Below, piece by piece: positions 18,094 to 25,608 of a stretch of DNA of 41,819 nt. The number at the start of each line of letters is the position of its first letter. Position 1 is the stretch's first letter. A program made the translations under genes and the position numbers. The stretch comes from Candidatus Cryptobacteroides intestinigallinarum (GTDB lineage: Bacteria; Bacteroidota; Bacteroidia; Bacteroidales; UBA932), in the NCBI GenBank assembly GCA_017694785.1, contig JADIMK010000025.1:1-41819 (forward strand), given 5' to 3'. The notes below the pieces were generated by a model, which ran no database searches, had not been told where the DNA came from, and saw only the letters and a list, made by a program, of their open reading frames with translations.

Positions 18094-18183
18094 TCATGAA
18101 AGCCACATGAAAGACGAGAGTATCAGGGCGACCACAGCCAAAGCCCCTATTCTCTTGATGGTCTCGACAATGATTTCTTTCAT
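18094..18183 (-). CDS. Unrecognised 29-residue membrane peptide
   Basis: An ATG at 18183 opens a 29-codon frame ending in TGA at 18094. The N-terminal third is amphipathic and charged (MKEIIVETIKRIG); the rest is a single hydrophobic stretch (ALAVVALILSSFMWL), so the peptide would sit in the inner membrane with its charged end inside. A strong terminator begins 38 bases after the stop, which fits a short transcript ending there. No Shine-Dalgarno site is seen, as usual for the phylum. A weak promoter candidate (TTTTG, 19 bases, TGGTGTTG) lies upstream. I do not recognise a family. It may instead be part of a small RNA. Confidence 0.5.
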   Translation of the reverse strand: MKEIIVETIKRIGALAVVALILSSFMWLS

Positions 18184-18260
18184 GATACTGTACAATTAAC
18201 GATTATCAATCAAACAACACCATATAGATGCACGTATGAATCAAAACGTTGCATTGTACT

Positions 18261-18324
18261 GAAAAAATCTGCCGGTCCACCTCAACTCCCCTTGGCAGCA
18301 TGACCGGAGGCTGCCTCACCAAGG
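18261..18324 (-). terminator. Two alternative hairpins at the end of the lipoprotein gene
   Basis: Hairpin A pairs CCTTGG (18290-18295) with CCAAGG (18319-18324), with an inner CAGC/GCTG stem (18296-18299 with 18310-18313); it overlaps the stop codon and has no T-run. Hairpin B pairs CTGCC (18269-18273) with GGCAG (18294-18298) and is followed on the minus strand by ATTTTTTC (18268-18261), like a weak terminator. The two share 18294-18298 and so exclude each other. Confidence 0.3.
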
Positions 18325-18768
18325 CTCACTCATATCCTTCATGAGGGTTATGACTACACCATCCGCATAATAAGAATCCGGATCGTCTTCAGAAGAATAA
18401 AGGGACACGACTGTCTCGGTGGTCATGTAATTCTCCCAGTTCTGACCGTCTCCCAGATCCGTTGCCGTAAGCACTACATTAGGAGACGGAAAGAAATTGC
18501 CCTTCAGCTCAAAACGGCCTTCGGAATCTGAATCATACCATATCGGGTCCCAAGGAGGGTCCGCATATGACACTCTTATGCCTCCGACCGGCTGTGATAT
18601 ATCGTTCACTACAGTCCCGTGGATTTCCAGCCATGCAGCATTGCCGTCATAAGAGCCTCCCGGATAGTTTCCTCCGCTGAACTCGCACGATGCAGCAAGA
18701 GCCACGGCACAAGCCGCTGCCGCTGCACGGAACAGCCACTTCCATGATATTTCAGTTATTGTCTCCAT
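18316..18768 (-). CDS. Small lipoprotein with a carboxypeptidase-regulatory-like fold
   Basis: A 150-residue protein with a lipoprotein signal (basic KWLFR, then an Ala-rich stretch, lipobox ALAASC with Cys28). The mature part has IHGTVVNDISQPVGGIRVSY and DSEGRFELKG, the pattern of carboxypeptidase-regulatory-like/Ig-type domains. It resembles, from memory, the 'radical SAM-associated putative lipoprotein' family of Bacteroidota, which is normally beside a radical SAM gene; none is seen here. The ATG lies 17 bases inside the nfnB-like gene, and no later Met would keep the signal peptide, so this overlap is probably real. Confidence 0.65.
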   Translation of the reverse strand: METITEISWKWLFRAAAAACAVALAASCEFSGGNYPGGSYDGNAAWLEIHGTVVNDISQPVGGIRVSYADPPWDPIWYDSDSEGRFELKGNFFPSPNVVLTATDLGDGQNWENYMTTETVVSLYSSEDDPDSYYADGVVITLMKDMSEPW

Positions 18769-20152
18769 CTGTCTTACCTTTTATATATCTGTCAATTGCC
18801 GCAGCGGCCTTCCTGCCGGCGCCCATCGCCAAAATCACAGTTGCTGCTCCTGTCACAGCATCGCCTCCGGCAAATACACCAGGGCGTGATGTCGCACCGT
18901 CAGCATCAGCCACAATGCATCCTTTCCTGTTTGTCTCCAGACCTGAAGTCGTATGCGAGATAAGCGGATTAGGAGATGTACCTAGTGCCATTATCACTGA
19001 GTCCGTCTCTATCTCGAACTCAGATCCCGGCACAGGCACAGGAGAACGCCTGCCGCTCTCGTCCGGCTCTCCGAGCTCCATCCTTATGCATCGGATGCCG
19101 CGCACCCAGCCTTTCTCGTCACCAAGGATCTCTACAGGATTTGAAAGCATCATGAACTCTACGCCCTCCTCCTTTGCGTGATGGACCTCTTCCCTGCGGG
19201 CAGGGAGTTCCTTTTCAGTACGGCGGTACACTATGCGGGTCTCCGCTCCTAGCCTCAGGGCTGTCCTGGCAGCATCCATCGCCACATTTCCGCCTCCTAC
19301 GACGACCGTCCTGCGTCCGGTGAAGACAGGAGTCCTGTAGTCATGCCGGTATGCTTTCATCAGGTTGTTCCTTGTAAGGAACTCGTTTGCCGAGAACACA
19401 CCGTTGAGATTCTCTCCCGGTATGCCCATGAAGCGCGGAAGTCCGGCTCCAGTACCTATGAACACCGCCGAAAATCCTTCCTTGTCAAGAAGGGAATCCA
19501 CAGTGACTGTCCTTCCTACTACTACATCGGTCTCTATCTTTACCCCCAGGGCCTTGACCTTCGCAATCTCGGCAGCCACAACCCTTTCCTTCGGAAGACG
19601 GAACTCAGGGATACCGTACTCAAGTACTCCTCCGGCCTTCTGCAGGGCCTCGAAGACAGTCACCTCATAGCCGAGCTTCGCAAGATCTGCAGCGCAGGCG
19701 AGCCCTGAAGGGCCGCTTCCTATCACAGCTACCTTGAAGCCATTGTGCGGTACCGGCTCGGCAGGAGTCGCTGAAGCCAGACTTCTGTCTGCCACGAAAC
19801 GTTCAAGCTTTCCGATTGCCACAGGCTCAGATTTCACTCCGAGGATGCAGCTTCCTTCGCACTGGGTCTCCTGCGGACATACCCTGCCGCAGATTGCCGG
19901 AAGGGATGAATCCCTGGCTATTACAGCAGCCGCTTCATCAAACTTTCCCTCTGCGACAGCAGCTATGAACTCCGGTATAGACACATTCACAGGACAGGCA
20001 GAGACGCAGCGCGGATTCCTGCAGTGCAGGCAGCGCGAAGCTTCAAGCATCGCTTCCTTTTCATCATATCCGTAGCAGACCTCATCGAAATTGGTTGCCC
20101 TTGTCTTCGGATCCTGTTCCCTTACGGGCACTCTGGGTATTCTGTTGGCCAT
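18752..20152 (-). CDS. NfnB/GltD-like NADPH flavoprotein with Fe-S clusters
   Basis: A 466-residue pyridine-nucleotide-disulfide oxidoreductase of the glutamate-synthase small-subunit type. The N-terminal Fe-S domain has Cys41, 44, 49 and 53 (CLHCRNPRCVSACP) and Cys88, 92, 98 and 102 (CGRVCPQETQCEGSC). FAD and NADPH sites are GSGPSGLACAADLAKLGYEV (near 145) and VVGGGNVAMDAARTALRLGA (near 287). GltD alone would need a large GltB subunit, which is absent; the gene 13 bases upstream is NfnA-like. The pair is therefore better read as NADH-dependent ferredoxin:NADP+ oxidoreductase (electron-bifurcating Nfn) or sulfide dehydrogenase SudAB. Annotation as 'glutamate synthase (NADPH), homotetrameric' would be the usual automatic call. 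Confidence 0.85.
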   Translation of the reverse strand: MANRIPRVPVREQDPKTRATNFDEVCYGYDEKEAMLEASRCLHCRNPRCVSACPVNVSIPEFIAAVAEGKFDEAAAVIARDSSLPAICGRVCPQETQCEGSCILGVKSEPVAIGKLERFVADRSLASATPAEPVPHNGFKVAVIGSGPSGLACAADLAKLGYEVTVFEALQKAGGVLEYGIPEFRLPKERVVAAEIAKVKALGVKIETDVVVGRTVTVDSLLDKEGFSAVFIGTGAGLPRFMGIPGENLNGVFSANEFLTRNNLMKAYRHDYRTPVFTGRRTVVVGGGNVAMDAARTALRLGAETRIVYRRTEKELPARREEVHHAKEEGVEFMMLSNPVEILGDEKGWVRGIRCIRMELGEPDESGRRSPVPVPGSEFEIETDSVIMALGTSPNPLISHTTSGLETNRKGCIVADADGATSRPGVFAGGDAVTGAATVILAMGAGRKAAAAIDRYIKGKTDGDNN

Positions 20153-20165
20153 AAAAATTTCCTCC

Positions 20166-21071
20166 CTATGCTTTTTCCTGAGGACGGGAAGTCCTTCCTA
20201 TCCTACATTCGTGCTCATATTCAGTTTCTGCTTCCTTCTCCTGTGTCCGGTACATCCCCTGTCTGCGCATCGCTTCATCGAAATCAACGTCATAGCCGTT
20301 GAATTCAGGACCTTCGACACAGGCAAAACGGGTCTTCCCGGCAACAGTCACCCTGCATGCGCCGCACATTCCGGTACCGTCCACCATCAGGGTATTGAGG
20401 CTGACAGTTATAGGAAGGCCGAGCTTTTTTGCTGTAAGTGATGCGAATTTCATCATTATCATAGGGCCTATGGCGACAGCTTGAGTGTACCTGCGGCCGT
20501 CTTCCGTCACAAGCTTTTCAAGAAGGCCTGTCACCATACCCTTGAAGCCTTCAGACCCGTCATCTGTACAGATGAACAGATTGTCACATACTTCTGCCAT
20601 CTGCTCCTTGTATATCAGCAGCTCTGCAGTCTTTGCCCCTATTATGACATCCACCGGCACGCCCAAAGAATGAAGATATCTCGCCTGGGGATAGACAGGA
20701 GCCGTACCTACGCCTCCGGCAATAAATATGTAATGCTCACCTGAAAGCTCTACTGCGCTCTTGACGACAAACTCCGACGGACACCCTAGAGGTCCGGTGA
20801 CGTCAGCAAACCTGTCGCCCTGCTCCAGGGCACAGATTTCTCCGGTTGATACACCTATCCTCTGGGTCACTATGGTAACTGTCCCCTTTTCTGCATTATA
20901 ATCACTGATTGTCAGAGGAATCCTCTCACCGTGGTCTTCAGGGATCACGATAAGGAACTGCCCTGGGCGGGCCGACTCCGCAAGACGCGGAGCATAGACT
21001 TCCATACGGCACACGGCCGGAGAAAGCATTTCTTTGGAAATTATCTCAAACATCGTCTGACCTGTTTTCAT
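20166..21071 (-). CDS. NfnA/SudB-like FAD and [2Fe-2S] subunit
   Basis: A 301-residue ferredoxin-NADP reductase-fold protein. IPLTISDYN (FAD, near 51-59), VTGPLGCPSE (91-100), AGGVGTAPVYPQARYL (118-133; NAD-binding) and a C-terminal [2Fe-2S] site with Asp231, Cys236, Cys239 and Cys251 (VDGTGMCGACRVTV, then FACVEGPEF) match NfnA, whose cluster uses one Asp and three Cys. The start overlaps the HMA gene stop by four bases (ATGA). NfnA and NfnB together move electrons between NADH, ferredoxin and NADPH in the cytoplasm. The C-terminal tail of about 35 residues is charged and longer than usual. Confidence 0.85.
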   Translation of the reverse strand: MKTGQTMFEIISKEMLSPAVCRMEVYAPRLAESARPGQFLIVIPEDHGERIPLTISDYNAEKGTVTIVTQRIGVSTGEICALEQGDRFADVTGPLGCPSEFVVKSAVELSGEHYIFIAGGVGTAPVYPQARYLHSLGVPVDVIIGAKTAELLIYKEQMAEVCDNLFICTDDGSEGFKGMVTGLLEKLVTEDGRRYTQAVAIGPMIMMKFASLTAKKLGLPITVSLNTLMVDGTGMCGACRVTVAGKTRFACVEGPEFNGYDVDFDEAMRRQGMYRTQEKEAETEYEHECRIGRTSRPQEKA

Positions 21072-21451
21072 CTGTTTTCCGGAGATATCTCCCTGACCTC
21101 ATAACCCAGTTTTTCTATAGCTGAAGCCAAGGTATTCACATCTGTCTTCTCCGGATCATATTCTATGTATACGGTATGCTTGTCAAGGGATACTTCAAGG
21201 GATTTTACTCCTTTCTCAAAGGCTATGTTCTCCTGTATCTTCTTAACACAGTTTTCGCAATGCATCGACACAGAGAACACCACCTTACTGTATTCCTTAC
21301 GTGGTCTGGCAGTCTGTCCGTGGACTTCTGCCGGCATCACTTGTGAAGCCAGCAGCCTTTTCTCCTGCACCTTAGCGGAAACAGCACCTGCAGACAGCAG
21401 CATTGCAGCTGCAGCTGAAAGCATAGTAATTATTGAAAATCTCGTATTCAT
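21068..21451 (-). CDS. Secreted heavy-metal-associated (HMA) domain protein
   Basis: A 127-residue protein with a signal peptide (about 1-26, Ala-rich, ending VSA-KV) and a C-terminal HMA fold (about 54-122) whose metal motif is MHCENC (Cys65, Cys68). The beta-alpha-beta pattern is complete (KVVFSVSMHCENCVKKIQ, VKSLEVSLDKHTVYIEYD, LASAIEKLGYEV). Such periplasmic domains bind Cu(I) or similar ions. It follows the TonB-dependent receptor by 118 bases and is translationally coupled to the nfnA-like gene, so it may hand metal from the receptor, but that is inference. Confidence 0.88.
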   Translation of the reverse strand: MNTRFSIITMLSAAAAMLLSAGAVSAKVQEKRLLASQVMPAEVHGQTARPRKEYSKVVFSVSMHCENCVKKIQENIAFEKGVKSLEVSLDKHTVYIEYDPEKTDVNTLASAIEKLGYEVREISPENR

Positions 21452-21530
21452 GATATGGTCTGATTAATTCCTTGTTACATTGGATATCCGGTCTCTGTCA
21501 TATGCCAGGAACGCGATCCTCAACCGGACT

Positions 21531-21566
21531 CCGGCATCAAAGATAGTGATTATCTTTACCAGCCGG
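21531..21566 (-). other. Two-tier stem-loop between receptor and HMA genes
   Basis: AAAGATA (21539-21545) pairs with TATCTTT (21551-21557) around GTGAT, and outside it CCGGC (21531-21535) pairs with GCCGG (21562-21566). It sits right after the receptor's stop codon. No T-run follows on the minus strand, so it is more likely an mRNA-stability or processing element than a terminator. Confidence 0.5.
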
Positions 21567-21569
21567 TAA

Positions 21570-23714
21570 TCATTTTTTCCACAAAGTGAAGCGTACTCCT
21601 GCATAGAATCTCGCCCCCATAATAGGCCCCCATACCGCACTAGCATCGAATGAAGCCTGGTGAGGACTTACAAGGCCTGTGGAGGAATCCCTGCTTCCGA
21701 GCAGTACATCCTTCTGTCTGAAACCTGTGATGTTCTCGCCTCCAATATATATGTCCACTCCCTTGAAACGTTTGGTCACCTGGACATACAGAAGCGGATA
21801 TACAGGAGTGTAACCGTTCTGATAAAGGAGATTGCCGTCTGCATCCCTGTGTGTACGCATAAAATCATATACCCTGCACGGACCGTTGACTGATGCCGTA
21901 AGGTCAAATATCCATTTCCTCAGGTTCGTGGCATACTGGAGATTGAGTACTCCCTTGTACCGGCTTGTCATAGGCCGCTCCACAAGGCCCTGTCCCTGAA
22001 GCTCCACCCGTGAATCAGTGTAGCGGAATGTGGCGGTGACTGTGAAGCGTTCAAAAGGCTCCACATTGAAGTCCACCTGCACATTGTCAGAGAAAGAACG
22101 GTTGCCGTCTAGATTATAGAATGATATGGCATTATGTACAAGTTCATAGTCCGCTATCATCTGCTGGGCAAAGGATGTCCTGAAATAGTCGAAGCTTATG
22201 TATGTGTCGGAGGAAGCTCCGAAAGGCAGATACCATGTGATGTTGCCGCCGAATGTCCATGCATCCTCCAGAGTGCGTTCGGTGAAAGCTCCCCGGAACA
22301 CCTTTCCTGTAGAGAATACCCCGATATTGTCGGCCAGAGGATCTGCCCGTCTGAGACCGCGGCCTCCGTTGAGCCTTATGGTCAGCTGCTCAAAGGGAGA
22401 ATACTTGAGTGTGACACGGGGAGAAATCCTGAAGCCTTCACCGGAATACCATTCGCCACGTAGTCCTGTCACCGCTGTAAACCTGCTGCCGGCATGGAAG
22501 GTATATTCCGCAAACAGCCCGGCTACACCGAGATTGTCGACATCGTCTCCCGAATACAACGACAGAGGCAGTCCTGTCTGCTGGTCCAGGATCTCTGACC
22601 GTACGGTACGGCTCAGAATTGTACGGTAACGGTCGAATGTGCCGCCAAGACCTGCCACGATCTTGTGCGACTCATTGAATTCATTCTGATACAACAGGTT
22701 GGCAAACAACGAGTTCTGGTTTCCCAGCCATGAACTCTGTCCGAACCATGAATCAAGGTCGGTATAGGTATAGTCAGCGACAAAGGCTATGTTGCTTGAA
22801 TTGTCAGCAGACAGAGGAATGCCCACCTTCAGATATCCGTTTGCAGAATGGTTCCTGATTTCAGATCCCCACGGATCGTCGGAGTGCGCCCCTTCCCATT
22901 CCTGATATGAAGCATGGTCATAGCCTTCCTGTCCACCTCTACGGACATCTCTGAGAGCCCTGACTCCGAGCCTCACCTGCACTCCGTCGGGAGAATAGTA
23001 GTACCAGCGGTTGGCAAAGTTAAGCTGGAGAGTCCTCGGATCATCCATGAAGCCGTCATGGTTGTGGTCAAAGCTCCTGGCATTTCCGGAGACATGTCCC
23101 AGAAGCACTGTGCTCCACCTGTCGTCAAGCTGTAGAGACGACGCCACGTTGAAATCCATCCTGGTATCGCTCATGACTGAAGCATTAAGAAAAAGAGGCT
23201 TTTCGTCAGTAGGCTTCCTGTATTCTGTATTTATCTGTCCTGTAATGGATTCAACACCATTTACCACGGATGCCGCACCCTTTGCCACCTGTATGCTTTC
23301 AAGCCATTGGCCCGGTACATAGGACAGGCCGAACGGAGCTGAAAGTCCGCGCATCGAAGGTCTGGCCTCGTCAAGCATCTGTGTGTACACTCCGGATAGT
23401 CCGAGCAGACGTATCTGCCTTGCGCCTGTCACAGCATCCGAATAACCGACCGTTACGCTCGCAGAGTTTTCAAAGCTGTCCGCAAGACTGCAGCAGGCCA
23501 TCTTCCGCAGTCCTGAGGATGAAATGACCTCTGTCCTTATCGGAGATACCTTGGACAGATAGTTTCCGTCCTGGCTTCCGACCGACACCGCTGCCTCAAG
23601 GCTGTCCTTTCTCTCTCCATACAGCGTATCTACCTGCTGTCCATAAGTTTCAGCATGCAGAAAAACAGCCGCAGCCATAAGAATGATATGCTGTATCCAA
23701 GTTTTCATCTCCAT
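21570..23714 (-). CDS. TonB-dependent outer-membrane receptor
   Basis: An outer-membrane transporter of about 714 residues. A signal peptide (ending near ETYGQQ) leads to a short N-terminal stretch, a plug domain (about 55-165, with ARQIRLLGLSGVYTQMLDEA and QVAKGAASVVNGVESITGQI) and a beta-barrel ending in an aromatic-rich strand (RFYAGVRFTLWKK). It lacks the N-terminal carboxypeptidase-regulatory domain and has no SusD partner, so it is not a SusC-type glycan receptor. The start is placed at 23714 (or 23708), because the promoter box at 23738-23745 leaves no leader for the upstream ATG at 23732. With the HMA gene next to it, metal or metallophore uptake is the best guess. Confidence 0.92.
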   Translation of the reverse strand: MEMKTWIQHIILMAAAVFLHAETYGQQVDTLYGERKDSLEAAVSVGSQDGNYLSKVSPIRTEVISSSGLRKMACCSLADSFENSASVTVGYSDAVTGARQIRLLGLSGVYTQMLDEARPSMRGLSAPFGLSYVPGQWLESIQVAKGAASVVNGVESITGQINTEYRKPTDEKPLFLNASVMSDTRMDFNVASSLQLDDRWSTVLLGHVSGNARSFDHNHDGFMDDPRTLQLNFANRWYYYSPDGVQVRLGVRALRDVRRGGQEGYDHASYQEWEGAHSDDPWGSEIRNHSANGYLKVGIPLSADNSSNIAFVADYTYTDLDSWFGQSSWLGNQNSLFANLLYQNEFNESHKIVAGLGGTFDRYRTILSRTVRSEILDQQTGLPLSLYSGDDVDNLGVAGLFAEYTFHAGSRFTAVTGLRGEWYSGEGFRISPRVTLKYSPFEQLTIRLNGGRGLRRADPLADNIGVFSTGKVFRGAFTERTLEDAWTFGGNITWYLPFGASSDTYISFDYFRTSFAQQMIADYELVHNAISFYNLDGNRSFSDNVQVDFNVEPFERFTVTATFRYTDSRVELQGQGLVERPMTSRYKGVLNLQYATNLRKWIFDLTASVNGPCRVYDFMRTHRDADGNLLYQNGYTPVYPLLYVQVTKRFKGVDIYIGGENITGFRQKDVLLGSRDSSTGLVSPHQASFDASAVWGPIMGARFYAGVRFTLWKK

Positions 23715-23737
23715 CGGTAATCTTCTGTTCAAGATTG

Positions 23738-23774
23738 CAAAAGTAGGAATTTTCAGCGGTTCTCTATATATTTG
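23738..23774. promoter_or_regulatory. Divergent promoter region, receptor operon and sppA
   Basis: The minus strand reads TACTTTTG at 23738-23745 (about 24 bases before the receptor start) and the plus strand reads TATATTTG at 23767-23774 (about 42 bases before the sppA ATG). Both match TAnnTTTG. Neither has a good TTG at the proper distance. The two boxes are only 21 bases apart, so the -33 region of each overlaps the other and polymerases could interfere. Confidence 0.55.
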
Positions 23775-23816
23775 TCATATTGGAATATTTGTCTTAGTAA
23801 TTTTAGAATATATTTT

Positions 23817-25586
23817 ATGAAAGAATTCCTTAAAATGACTTTGGCGGCCATAGTCGGCTTCCTTATAGTAAGCATAGTAATGGCCGTATTCTCATTTGCC
23901 ATAATCGGATCTATCGCAGCTCTCGGCAGTTCCCAGCCGGTCATGCCGCGCTCGGCCATGCTAAAGATAGACATGTCGGGGATGGCACTCACAGAAAATG
24001 CTGTACCTGCTGATCCTATCGCGATGATCCAGGGAGACAATGTAGACAGGATAGGTATCTGGAATGCCGTACAGGCCATCAATGCCGCAGCAGCCGATCC
24101 TGATGTGAAGTTCATCTATATGAAGCCTGACAGGGTTTCCGGCGGGATGGCAGAGATCGAGGAATTCCGCAAGGCTCTGGAAAATTTCCGAAGCAGCGGC
24201 AAAGCAGTGATCTCATATATGGAGAATCCGACCAATGCAGGCTATTATCTCGCCTCTGTATCCGACAAGATATACATGACATCAAGTGAAGGCGGGATGA
24301 CCATGATTACCGGACTGTCTTCACAGCTGATATTCCTCAAGGATATCCTTGATAAGCTAGGTGTTAATGTCCAGCTCATCCGCCACGGCAAATACAAATC
24401 GGCCGGCGAGATGTACATCAAGAACAGCATAAGCCCTGAGAACAGGGAACAGAACCAGGCTCTTGTCAGATCAATCTGGGCAAGCTGGAGCCGTGACATC
24501 GCTGCTGCCAGAGACATCACGCCTGAACAGTTCAATGCACTCATCGATGGGCTCCGGCTCAATTTCCCTGAAGACTATCTCGATAACGGCCTTGTGGATG
24601 AGCTCATGACACTTGAAGAGCTCAGGGACAAGCTGTGCACATATTCAGGAGTGGAGAACATAAAGGATGTCAATGTCATATCTTTTCAGGATTATGTCGC
24701 ACTCAGGACAGTACCTAATCTCAAGGCAAAGCAGAAGATTGCGATCGTATATGCTTCCGGAAACATTGTCGAAGGTGACGACAGGACCCAGGTGAGCGGA
24801 GACCGCTTCGCTGCCATGATATCGGAAATCAGGAATGACGAATCTGTAAAGGCCGTGGTATTCAGAGTCAATTCGCCGGGAGGCAGCGTGCTCGCTTCTG
24901 AAAAGATCAAGAACGAGATAGACCTTCTCAAGGACAAGAAACCGGTAGTGGCTTCATATGGGAACTATGCTGCATCAGGAGGATACTGGATATCGAACAG
25001 CTGTGACTACATCTTCGCAAATGCAAGCACTCTTACAGGATCCATAGGCGTTTTCAGCATGATCCCTGACTTCAGCAAGACCCTCAAGGACATAGCCCAT
25101 GTAAATGTCACCACTATAAATTCAAACAGCCACGGCGACATGTATACCGGAACAAGGCCTCTGAGCGAAAGTGAGAAAGCCTATATGCAGGCCTCTGTAG
25201 AAAAGATCTATGACAAGTTCACTGCTACGGTTGCTGCCGGAAGGGGCATGAGTGTGTCCAGTGTCGACTCTATCGCACAGGGACGCGTATGGTCAGGCTG
25301 CGATGCCATGGGCATCGGACTTGTTGACAGCATAGGGACACTTGAAGATGCCGTAGCCTATGCTGCAGGTATGGCCGGATCTCCGGACCTGGCTTCATGG
25401 CAGATAGCTGAATACCCTAAGCCTCTCACCACTCTTGAGCTGCTCCTCGAGTCTCTTGGCAAAGGCAGTGCGTCAGTATTTGCCGGCACTCCGCTTGAAG
25501 GCGTAGAAAAAGCTTTCAGCTCATGGAATGCTGAAGACAGCGGCAAGGTATACGCCAGGATGCCTTACGAAATCACTCTGGAATAA
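23817..25586 (+). CDS. sppA: Signal peptide peptidase SppA, 67K type
   Basis: A membrane-anchored serine protease that degrades cleaved signal peptides. The start is set at 23817 (MKEFLKMTLAAIVGF), giving 589 residues; the 15 codons open upstream overlap the promoter. One N-terminal membrane helix (about 7-32) is followed by two tandem ClpP-fold domains. The catalytic Lys is in HGKYKSAGEM (probably Lys194) and the nucleophile is Ser387 in NYAASGGYWIS, preceded by VNSPGGSVLASEKI. Length and dyad arrangement match the E. coli tandem-type enzyme. cutC follows 22 bases later. Confidence 0.95.
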   Translation: MKEFLKMTLAAIVGFLIVSIVMAVFSFAIIGSIAALGSSQPVMPRSAMLKIDMSGMALTENAVPADPIAMIQGDNVDRIGIWNAVQAINAAAADPDVKFIYMKPDRVSGGMAEIEEFRKALENFRSSGKAVISYMENPTNAGYYLASVSDKIYMTSSEGGMTMITGLSSQLIFLKDILDKLGVNVQLIRHGKYKSAGEMYIKNSISPENREQNQALVRSIWASWSRDIAAARDITPEQFNALIDGLRLNFPEDYLDNGLVDELMTLEELRDKLCTYSGVENIKDVNVISFQDYVALRTVPNLKAKQKIAIVYASGNIVEGDDRTQVSGDRFAAMISEIRNDESVKAVVFRVNSPGGSVLASEKIKNEIDLLKDKKPVVASYGNYAASGGYWISNSCDYIFANASTLTGSIGVFSMIPDFSKTLKDIAHVNVTTINSNSHGDMYTGTRPLSESEKAYMQASVEKIYDKFTATVAAGRGMSVSSVDSIAQGRVWSGCDAMGIGLVDSIGTLEDAVAYAAGMAGSPDLASWQIAEYPKPLTTLELLLESLGKGSASVFAGTPLEGVEKAFSSWNAEDSGKVYARMPYEITLE

Positions 25587-25608
25587 AGATCATTCAACAT
25601 ACTTCAGG

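Noticed and set aside
23772..23816. Upstream ATG giving a longer SppA
   Set aside because: The extra codons begin inside the TATATTTG promoter box and lack SppA similarity; the ATG at 23817 directly precedes the membrane anchor.
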